Shown here: one piece after another, positions 34,007-41,148 of the stretch
Layout of the letters: each line of letters starts with the position of its first letter
Numbering within the stretch: the stretch's first letter is position 1
Assembly: GCF_003752415.1 (NCBI RefSeq)
Contig: NZ_RKHG01000001.1
Coordinates: 1,674,001-1,738,000, forward strand
Length of the DNA stretch: 64,000 bases
DNA from: Luteococcus japonicus
Lineage (GTDB): Bacteria; Actinomycetota; Actinomycetes; Propionibacteriales; Propionibacteriaceae
Direction of reading: 5' to 3'
The notes under the pieces: model-generated
Seen by the model: only the letters and a program-made list of their open reading frames with translations
What the model was told of the DNA's origin: nothing
Databases searched by the model: none
Program-made: the position numbers and the translations under genes

Positions 34007-34680
34007 CGGTCCAATCGGTAGCCCACGCCGCGCACGGTGTGGATGTGGGTGGGGTGCGCCGGATCCGGCTCGATCCGGGCGCGCAGCCGTTGCAGGGTGC
34101 TGTCCACCAGCCGCGAGTCGCCCCCGTACTTGTAGTCCCAGACGCGATCCAGCAGCACTGCGCGGGTGAGCACCTGCCCGGCATTGCGCAGCAGGACCTC
34201 GAGCAACCTGAACTCCATCGGGGTCAATCCCAAGTCCACGCCGTCGCGGGTCACGCGCATGGCGGCCATGTCCACGACGAGCTCCCCCAGCCGCGCGACC
34301 GGCGCCTCGTCGGAGCGGGCACCGCGACGCAACAGCGCCTTGATCCGCGCGTCGAGCACCCGCGGTGAGACGGGCTTGACCACGTAGTCGTCGGCTCCAC
34401 ACTCCAGACCGGCCACGACGTCGGTGTCGTCACCTCGCGCCGTGAGCATCACGATGGGCAGGCCGTTGGTCACTCGGATCCGCCGGCAGGTCTCGAAGCC
34501 GTTGATGCCGGGCATCATCACGTCCAGCAGCACCACGTCGCACCGGTGCCCGGGTGCCAGGGCGGCCAGGGCGGCGAGTCCGTCCTCGACGGCGGTCACC
34601 TCATGGCCTAGGCGGCGCAACGCCACGGCCATGGACTCGCGTACCGCACGGTCGTCGTCGACGAGGAGGACTTCAGCCAT
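34003..34680 (-). CDS. OmpR/PhoB-type response regulator
   Basis: A 225-residue two-component regulator. The receiver domain (1-118) has acidic DDD at 8-10, phospho-acceptor Asp53 (VVLLDVMMPGINGFE), Thr in VMLTARG and Lys in VVKPVS. The winged-helix output (about 130-225) reads LGLTPMEFRLLEVLLRNAGQVLTRAVLLDRVW and STLQRLRARIEPDPAHPTHIHTVRGVGYRLD. It forms an operon with the histidine kinase at 32137-34006, sharing ATGA. If the kinase is truly broken this regulator would be unpaired. Signal and target genes cannot be read from sequence. Confidence 0.92.
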   Translation of the reverse strand: MAEVLLVDDDRAVRESMAVALRRLGHEVTAVEDGLAALAALAPGHRCDVVLLDVMMPGINGFETCRRIRVTNGLPIVMLTARGDDTDVVAGLECGADDYVVKPVSPRVLDARIKALLRRGARSDEAPVARLGELVVDMAAMRVTRDGVDLGLTPMEFRLLEVLLRNAGQVLTRAVLLDRVWDYKYGGDSRLVDSTLQRLRARIEPDPAHPTHIHTVRGVGYRLDR

Positions 34681-34724
34681 GGCCCCATGCTGGCAGGCGC
34701 TCGTCACAGCAGTGTCACAACCTG

Positions 34725-36157
34725 TCAGCGGGTGAGCACCACGAAACCGTCCCGGTCGTGGACGGTGCGCCATCCCTCGCGGTGGAAGTGGTCCAGGGCC
34801 TGGGGTAGCCAGTGCTCCGCGCCGCCATGACTGGCAGAGTTCCGGTCGAGCACCAGCCAGCGTGCCGCCAGCGGGCGGCCGATGTCATCCCGGTAGTCCG
34901 CCCTTCCGGGCGGCCACGCGGGCCGGACCTGTTGGGTTGCGGGATGCTCTCGGGTGAGGTGCGGGGTGAGGAAGACATCGGCCGCCAGCGGGCGGCCGGA
35001 GGGACGACTCCGAGGGCCTCGCGGGCCGCGTCCACACGGCCGGGGTCGACGTGGTCCCGCAGGCGCAGTCCGACCGCACCGTAACGGGCGCTGCACATCA
35101 CGGCCATGACCAGCAGTGCCGTAGCCCTCTGCCGAGCCCGCGGTGCGAACCGTCGCATCCCGTCCAGGGTGGCGAAGGCCAGCACGACGCTGGGCAGCAG
35201 GTTGTAGTGGTAGGTGATTCCCCAGTAGGCCGGATTGCCACTGATCAACCGGGCGGCCAGCGAGGGAAGCAGCGCCAACGGAAGTGGTGAGCGCAACGCC
35301 ACCAGCCCCGTGGCCAACAGCATCACCGCCACCGTGCCGGTGAGCAGTCCGGGTGACAGGAGCGCCTGCGACACATGGTGCAGGCTGGCCCGCGGCCCGC
35401 CGACGGCGCCGCGGTAGAGCCACTGGCCCGTGGGTGACAGCGCGGGGATGATGACGACCAGCACCAAACCTGTCCAGGCCATCGCCACGGCGGCCAGGGT
35501 CGCGCCCAGTCGGCGTCGTCCCATCAGGAAGACCACCCCACCCAACCCGGCCACCAGGAGTCCGGCGTCCTCCTTCACCAGCAGCACGGCCAGCGACCAC
35601 GCGGTGAAGGCGCACCAACGCTCCTCCCGCAGGGCGGCAAGCGAGAGCGCCAGCAGGGGCACACCGAAGGCCACCTCGTGGACGTCGAAGACCATCGCCC
35701 ACTGTGTCCCGGGCGCCGCCGCCAGCCCCAGCCCCAACAGCACCGCCACCGGCACTGGGCCGCGGCCGGGCACCAGGCGCTGGGCCGTCCGGACCAGGAC
35801 CGCGCACCCCACCCCCAGCGCCATCGCCTGGGCAATGAGCAGCATCCGTGGGTCGTCCCACAGCCAGTACAGCGGTGCGGCCAGCACGATCACGGGGTGG
35901 AAGTGGTCACCACACAGGTTCATCCCGGCCGACTTCATGGCGCTGGTGGGCCAGTGCCCCTGGCTGAGGGAGCGCACGCCCTGGTCGAAGATCGCCAGGT
36001 CCATGCCACAGCCCAGGTGGCTGTAGATCCGCAGTGAGACCGCGGCATGACCAGCGGCCACGAGCAGGCCGACCAGGACCGGGCACCAGACGTCGCGAGG
36101 ACCGGGCGATGTGGGATGACGGAGCGCCGGCGCAGGGGAAGGGAGCAACAGGTCCAT
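34725..36157 (-). pseudogene. DUF2079 membrane protein with a frameshift
   Basis: A DUF2079-type polytopic protein with about ten helices. The fold is related to GT-C glycosyltransferases; family members are of unknown function. The opening after helix 1 reads CGMDLAIFDQGVRSLSQGHW, with later CGDHFHPVIVLAAPLYWLW (the conserved HFxP motif) and VKEDAGLLVAGLGGVVFLMG. The frame is good until about 34990-34992, where one base is missing in a GGG run. The remaining C terminus (LAADVFLTPHLTREHP then HDRDGFVVLTR) is out of frame and ends at 34725. A one-base repair gives about 478 residues. Start 36157 or 36178. Confidence 0.75.
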
Positions 36158-36235
36158 GGCCCTGACCCCACCGGACATGGGTCACGGCACCGTCACCGGA
36201 CATGTGGTGTCGGGTCACAAGGGCAGGGCTGGCTT

Positions 36236-36282
36236 CTTGGCCACCCTTTGACATCCCTAGGAGTGGCAAACGGTGACCAAGG
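36236..36282. repeat. REP-like palindrome, copy 2 (left arm decayed)
   Basis: Shares the centre CATCCCTAGGAG and the right arm TGGCAAACGGTGACCA with copies 1 and 3, but the left arm (CTTGGCCACCCTTTGACA) has several mismatches. Same orientation as the others. Confidence 0.8.
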
Positions 36283-36294
36283 CCGTTCGCCCCG

Positions 36295-37242
36295 TCAGCA
36301 GCTGCGGTCCAGGAGGGCCTCGGACTCGATGCAGCCGCGCCCACAGGGGTTCCAGTCCACCACTGTTCCGAGCATCCTCAGCGCGGCAGCCACCATGGCG
36401 GCGCAGGCGCACGGCCGGGTGTCCGCGTCATGGAAGCCGAAGTGCATGGTTGATTCGCCCTGCAGGAGGTGCACGTTGTCCCGGTCCATGTCCCTGAAGG
36501 CATCCGACCCCTCGTGCCCCAGCCGGCCGTCCAGTTCCACCAGCAGCCTGCCGTAACGGATGTCCCGGAAGCCCATCCGGCTGGTGGTCTGGCGCTCACC
36601 CGGTGGAAGGCCGTGCGCGCGCTCCACGTCCCGCAGCCACATCACCTCGAGCACGCTCAACGCACCCTCCCCGATGTCACCCAGCAGGCCACGAACCACA
36701 TCCCGGCGCGGAAAACTCTTGAACCTTGCCAACTCCTTGAGCAGGTGTTCGGGCTTCGTCTTCCTGGAGTTCACGGCATCGGTGAGGATCGATGTGGCAC
36801 GCATCGGGTTGGCCCGCACCATGTCCAGGGCGGTCCGCTCCACCGTGGTCTGGGGCGGACTGCCCTTGGTCCTGAAGCCCAGACGGGTCGCGTGAGTGGT
36901 CCAGAAGCCTGCTTGTACCTTCCTCTGTGCCCACGGCACCACCACGTGGACTTCCTTGGTGGGCTTGCCCCAGCCCTGGAGCGCCGCAGCCGTCTCCAGC
37001 CCCAGGGCGGCCCCGTCGCCGGCCGCCAGGATCGCCAGCCAGTGACGGGTGCCCCGGCTCCACTCCAGGCAGTGGGTCACGTACAAGCCACGTCCGGCCC
37101 GCACCCACGCACCATCGGCCACCATCCGCGCCACGGCATTGCGCGTGAAGCCCGCCATCAGGCACTGCTCCACCGTCAACGCACCGGACTGGGCCTTGGC
37201 GAGGGCGAGGAGGGCCTGGGGCACGGTGAGACGCGTGGACAT
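36295..37242 (-). CDS. AbiEi-like antitoxin-type regulator with DUF559-like C terminus
   Basis: A 315-residue protein. The N-terminal region (ALLALAKAQSGALTVEQCLMAGFTRNAVARMVADGAWVRAGRGLYVT) is the winged HTH of type IV antitoxin AbiEi proteins. The centre (ERTALDMVRANPMRATSILTDA) follows the family. The C-terminal part (GFRDIRYGRLLVELDGRLGHEGSDAFRDMDRDN) resembles the DUF559/Vsr-like endonuclease-fold domain with an E/D-x-D-x-R pattern. No AbiEii toxin gene is adjacent, so abortive infection is unproven; many such proteins occur alone in actinobacteria. It is flanked by two direct copies of the REP-like palindrome. Confidence 0.7.
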   Translation of the reverse strand: MSTRLTVPQALLALAKAQSGALTVEQCLMAGFTRNAVARMVADGAWVRAGRGLYVTHCLEWSRGTRHWLAILAAGDGAALGLETAAALQGWGKPTKEVHVVVPWAQRKVQAGFWTTHATRLGFRTKGSPPQTTVERTALDMVRANPMRATSILTDAVNSRKTKPEHLLKELARFKSFPRRDVVRGLLGDIGEGALSVLEVMWLRDVERAHGLPPGERQTTSRMGFRDIRYGRLLVELDGRLGHEGSDAFRDMDRDNVHLLQGESTMHFGFHDADTRPCACAAMVAAALRMLGTVVDWNPCGRGCIESEALLDRSC

Positions 37243-37335
37243 GCCCCGATCCTGCGCGCCTGTGCGGCCTTGCGGAAGGCACACGAGGCCCCGGACAACA
37301 ACCGGACAACACCTGCCCAAGCGCCCACCCACGAC

Positions 37336-37381
37336 CCTGGTCACCGTTTGCCATCCCTAGGAGTGGCAAACGGTGACCAGG
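37336..37381. repeat. REP-like palindrome, copy 3
   Basis: Perfect 18-bp arms (CCTGGTCACCGTTTGCCA and its complement) around a 10-bp centre TCCCTAGGAG, as in copy 1. It lies between the AbiEi-like start and the menB stop. With copy 2 it brackets the AbiEi-like gene in direct orientation. Confidence 0.85.
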
Positions 37382-37393
37382 ATCGCTACCGGC

Positions 37394-38320
37394 TCAGTAG
37401 TAGTAGGGGAACTCGGACCAGTCGGGGTCACGCTTCTCCAGGAAGGAGTCACGTCCCTCGACGGCCTCGTCGGTCATGTAGGCCAGACGGGTGGTCTCGC
37501 CGGCGAAGATCTGCTGGCCCACCAGGCCGTCGTCGACGGCGTTGAAGGCGTACTTGAGCATGCGCTGGGCCGTCGGCGACTTGCCGCAGATGATCCGCGC
37601 CCATTCCAGCCCCTCGTCCTCGAGCTGGGAGTGCGGGACCACCTTGTTGACGGTGCCCATCTCGTAGGCGCGCTGGGCGTCGTAGGTCTGGCCCAGGAAG
37701 AAGATCTCGCGCGCCACCTTCTGCCCCACCTGACGGGCCAAGTAGGCCGAGCCGTAGCCGGCGTCGAAGGAGCCGACGTCGGCGTCGGTCTGCTTGAACC
37801 TGGCGTGCTCGGCGCTGGCCAGGCTCATGTCGCTGACCACGTGAAGCGAATGTCCGCCGCCGGCCGCCCAGCCGTTGACTAGGGCGATGACCGGCTTGGG
37901 CATGAACCGGATCAGACGCTGCACCTCCAGGATGTGGAGGCGGCCCAGCTTGGCCTGGTCGATCGGCGAGGGCTTGGCGGAGCCATCATTCGCGCCACTG
38001 CCGGCATCGGCCTCCGCCATGTAGCCGGCCTTGCCACGGATCCTCTGGTCGCCACCCGAACAGAAGGCCCAGCCGCCATCCTTGGCGCTGGGGCCGTTGC
38101 CGGTGAGCAACACACAGCCGATGTCGGCGCTGGTCCGGGCGTGCTCCAGGGCGGTGTACAGCTCGTCGACGGTGTGCGGCCGGAAGGCATTGCGCACCTC
38201 GGGCCGGTTGATGGCCACGCGTACGGCGGGCACGTGCTTGGCGCGGTGGTAGGTGATGTCGGTGAAGTCGAAGCCGGGAATCTCGTCCCACAGCTCGGGC
38301 TTGAAAGGATTGTCGACCAT
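37394..38320 (-). CDS. menB: 1,4-dihydroxy-2-naphthoyl-CoA synthase
   Basis: A 308-residue crotonase-fold enzyme. It closes the naphthalene ring of menaquinone by converting o-succinylbenzoyl-CoA. MenB-specific features are WAFCSGGDQRIRGKAGY (oxyanion hole), VNGWAAGGGHSLHVVSDMSLAS, DADVGSFDAGYGSAYLARQVG (catalytic Asp/Tyr region) and the C-terminal FLEKRDPDWSEFPYYY. A TAGGCT box on the minus strand ends 7 nt before the ATG, so the gene is probably leaderless. It is followed upstream by nothing else of the men pathway in this window. It would supply menaquinone for the Ndh at 28669. Confidence 0.95.
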   Translation of the reverse strand: MVDNPFKPELWDEIPGFDFTDITYHRAKHVPAVRVAINRPEVRNAFRPHTVDELYTALEHARTSADIGCVLLTGNGPSAKDGGWAFCSGGDQRIRGKAGYMAEADAGSGANDGSAKPSPIDQAKLGRLHILEVQRLIRFMPKPVIALVNGWAAGGGHSLHVVSDMSLASAEHARFKQTDADVGSFDAGYGSAYLARQVGQKVAREIFFLGQTYDAQRAYEMGTVNKVVPHSQLEDEGLEWARIICGKSPTAQRMLKYAFNAVDDGLVGQQIFAGETTRLAYMTDEAVEGRDSFLEKRDPDWSEFPYYY

Positions 38321-38344
38321 GCACCGGAGCCTATCGGCCCCGGC

Positions 38345-39067
38345 TCAGGACAGTTCGGCTCGCACCTGGAGGGCCAGCTCCACCTCGTCGGTGATCACGG
38401 CATCGACGCCCCGGCGGAACATCTGCTCCAGGTCCGCGCGCCGGTTCACCGTCCAGGCATTCACGGCAATTCCCTTGTCATTCAGGCGTTCCAGCAGCCT
38501 CGGTTCGGACAGGGTGCGGAAGTCCGGATGCACCGCGGCGGCACCGAAGGCGGCCGCGTACTCCTCGACGGCCCACAGCGGCTCGACGTAGAGCAGCCCC
38601 AACGGCAGACCAAGCTCCGTGGAACCGGCGAACTGGACATGGTTGAAGGAGCTGAGGATGACCCGGTCAGTCATCCCGGCGGCGCGCACGGCCTCGGCCA
38701 CTTGGAGGTCCATGCCCGGGTAGTGCTCCACCCCGTCCTTCAGCTCCACGTTGAGCACCATCTGGGTGGGGGCAAGCAGTTCCAGCACCTCCTCCAGCAG
38801 GCACAGGCGCTCTCCGTCGAAGGCGGGGTCACCGGCGCTGGCATCCACCTCGCGGATGTCGTCCCAGACGGCCTCCACCACACGCCCCGAACCGCTCGTG
38901 GTGCGGTCCAGGGTCTCGTCATGGATGACGACGAGCTTGCCGTCGGCGGTGCGCTGGACGTCCAGTTCGATGCCGTCGGCACCCAGCTCCACGGCGCGAC
39001 GGAAGGCGCTCATGGTGTTCTCGGGTGCGACGGCGCTGGCTCCGCGGTGGGCCCAGATGCTTGTCAT
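38345..39067 (-). CDS. Glycerophosphodiester phosphodiesterase
   Basis: A 240-residue GDPD of the UgpQ type, cytoplasmic (no signal peptide). It hydrolyses deacylated phospholipid head groups to sn-glycerol-3-phosphate and an alcohol. Active-site pieces: WAHRGASAVAPENTMSAFRRAVELGADGIELDVQ (His, Arg, Glu and metal-binding E-x-D), VVIHDETLDRTT (second His), LNVELKDG (Glu, Lys) and NAWTVNRRADLEQMFRRGVDAVITDE. ATG 39067 is chosen because a TAGCGT box ends 7 nt upstream on the minus strand; GTG 39076 would lie inside that box. Confidence 0.92.
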   Translation of the reverse strand: MTSIWAHRGASAVAPENTMSAFRRAVELGADGIELDVQRTADGKLVVIHDETLDRTTSGSGRVVEAVWDDIREVDASAGDPAFDGERLCLLEEVLELLAPTQMVLNVELKDGVEHYPGMDLQVAEAVRAAGMTDRVILSSFNHVQFAGSTELGLPLGLLYVEPLWAVEEYAAAFGAAAVHPDFRTLSEPRLLERLNDKGIAVNAWTVNRRADLEQMFRRGVDAVITDEVELALQVRAELS

Positions 39068-39104
39068 GTTGCTCACGCTAGGACACCCGGGTGAACACCG
39101 GATG

Positions 39105-40475
39105 TCATGCCTGGCGACGCTCCAGCCAGTCCATCACGAGACCGGACAATGCGCCGTGAACCAGCACGGACAGGATGATGGTGAAGGCCGCCGTCGCCCA
39201 CAGGGCCTCCTGGTCCGCGAAGGTCTGATGTCTGGTGGCGTAGGCGAGGTAGTAGATGGTGCCGATGCCGCGCACGCCGAAGAAGCTCATCACCGCCATG
39301 TCCGCCCTGGTGAGGCGCACTCCCGCGGAATGCTCATTGGCGCTGCGCAGGGACAGCGACAGCGACAGCCAGCCGGCCAGCGGCCTGACCACGAAGACCA
39401 GCAGCAGCCCCGCGGCCATCCCGGCCGGCGTGAGTGCCTCCATCAGGCCATTGGTGGGGCTCAGTCCCAGCATCAGCAGGAGCAACAGGGTGAGCAGGGT
39501 CTCCATCCGCTCGGTGACCTCGTGCATGGACTGGTGGTACTCGTGCTCCGGCTCCCAGCCACCACAGTGTCACCGCCGAGACGAAGACGGCCAGGAAGCC
39601 GTACCCGTGCAGGGCTTCGGCCGTGCCGCAGGCCAGCGCGAGGCAGGCGAGCGCAAGGATGGGTTCCCCGGTCAGCACTCGGCGCAGCGCGGCCTTCGGC
39701 GGATGGAAGGCCAGCCACCCCAGCACCCAGCCGACGACGATGCCGCAGACCACGCCAATCAGCACCCGGGCCACCAGGTCCCACCAGACCCAGTGCCAGA
39801 CCCACCCGCCGAGCTGACCGGCTCCGGCCCAGGCGATGGCGAGGTAGACGAAGGGGAAGGCAAGACCGTCGTTGAGGCCGGCCTCCGCCGTGAGACCGAA
39901 ACGGACCTCGTCATGCTCGTCAAGATCGGCCTGGCTTCCCCCGGTGGTGGGACCTGCCACCTGGACGTCGCTGGCCAGAACCGGGTCCGTGGGAGCCAGC
40001 GCGGCCCCCAGGAGCAGCGCCGAGGCAGGTGCAAGACCCATCAATCCCCAGCCGGCAACGGCGACGCCCGCGATGGTCAGCGGCATCGCCACCAGCAGCA
40101 GCCGCCAGGAGGCAGACCAGGCTCGCAGGGTGTGGAGCCGAAGCAGACTGATCCGACGATCCAGCGACAACCCGACGCCCATCAACGCCACCAGCCCATC
40201 AACGCCACCAGCCCATCAACGCCACCAGCCCATCAACGCCACCAGCCCATCAACGCCACCAAGATGCACAGCTCCGTGAGGTGCTCGGTGACCGCCTGGT
40301 GCGCAGTCGGGTCGACCCACCAGTCGGGCAGACCGGGAAGCAGCCCCAGGACGAGACCAACCAGCACCAGCACCATGGGCGCGGAGAGGGGCAGGCGCCG
40401 CAGCGCGGCGGGCAGGACGACGGCAAGGAGAAGGGCCGCGCCCACCACCAGGTAACACAGATCAGCGACGGCCAC
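39105..40475 (-). pseudogene. Cation:proton antiporter (CPA family) broken by a 17-bp tandem repeat and a frameshift
   Basis: An NhaP-type antiporter of about 450 residues if intact. The N terminus (VADLCYLVVGAALLLAVVLPA, then LVLVGLVLGLLPGLPDWW) is separated from the rest (VGLSLDRRISLLRLHTLRAW, LGAALAPTDPVLASDVQ, GLTAEAGLNDGLAFPFVYLA) by five copies of a 17-bp unit at 40177-40261. Reading into copy two meets a stop (MGWWR*). With a single copy the frame is continuous. A second break near 39545, between VTLWWLGA and EHEYHQSMHEV, shifts the frame again; the C terminus then continues to SFFGVRGIGTIYYLAYA. Two independent lesions make a functional product unlikely unless the second is an assembly error. 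Confidence 0.8.
40177..40261. repeat. 17-bp tandem repeat, five copies (VNTR)
   Basis: The unit GCCCATCAACGCCACCA occurs five times without mismatch (40177, 40194, 40211, 40228, 40245). It lies inside the antiporter gene and encodes part of a membrane helix there (VALMG) in a single copy. Confidence 0.95.
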
Positions 40476-40569
40476 GGGCCACTTCTAGCGCACCCCGCGC
40501 CGCCGTCGGGCATCGACGGGCTTCCTCACCCCCGCAGGGGTGGGCCGAGGACCGCGCCTTCCAGCGGGC

Positions 40570-41148
40570 TCAGTGCTCCTCCAGGGAGCCGGTGAACCCG
40601 TCGACTCGCAACGAGTCCGTCAGGGCCGTCCACTTCTTCTCCACCATCTTTGCCTTCGGGCAGCCGTAGACCAGCTGGTAGCCCTGCAGGGATTCATTGC
40701 TCAGCCGGCCCGCGGCCCGCAGGGCATCGGTGCTCGTCGCACCGCTGGCGGTGAGAGTGGGCACTGGCCCCGGATCGCCGGGGACCATCAACCCATTGGC
40801 CTGGAAGGTGGAAATGCCGGAGACCTTCATGATGGCGCCGAGCATGTTGTAGGTGGCGTCCTGATCCTCGGTGCCGTCACCTTTGTCGATCAGCAGCCGC
40901 ACCACGCGCAACTGGCACCCGTCGGAACTGCGGAAGAGCTTCACCTCGGACCGGACACCGCCACTTGGCGTGCTGGCGGGAAGTGAGACCTCGGTCATGT
41001 CCGCCGGAGGCGTGTAGCTGAGCGTCACGTACTGGGGCGGGGTGGGGGTGTTCGGGGCCTGCGCGTCGTCCTTGCCGGAGCATCCGCTGGTGACCAGCAG
41101 TGCGCCCGCCACCAGGACAGTCAGGGGACGACGTCCCGCCGTGGTCAC
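40570..41148 (-). CDS. Lipoprotein of unknown function
   Basis: A 192-residue exported lipoprotein. The signal peptide (PLTVLVAGALLVTSGCSG) ends in a lipobox with Cys near residue 23, followed by a Pro/Thr-rich linker (QAPNTPTPPQYVTLSYTPP). No known domain is recognised in the remainder, which has two Cys (DGCQLRVVRLLID, YGCPKAK) that may form a disulfide. Its start overlaps the stop of the phosphotransferase gene upstream by 4 bp (ATGA), so they are translated together. That link suggests a shared role at the membrane. Confidence 0.7.
   Translation of the reverse strand: MTTAGRRPLTVLVAGALLVTSGCSGKDDAQAPNTPTPPQYVTLSYTPPADMTEVSLPASTPSGGVRSEVKLFRSSDGCQLRVVRLLIDKGDGTEDQDATYNMLGAIMKVSGISTFQANGLMVPGDPGPVPTLTASGATSTDALRAAGRLSNESLQGYQLVYGCPKAKMVEKKWTALTDSLRVDGFTGSLEEH

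Noticed and set aside
36295-37242. Complete AbiE toxin-antitoxin system
   Set aside because: No AbiEii nucleotidyltransferase gene lies on either side; only the AbiEi-like protein is present.
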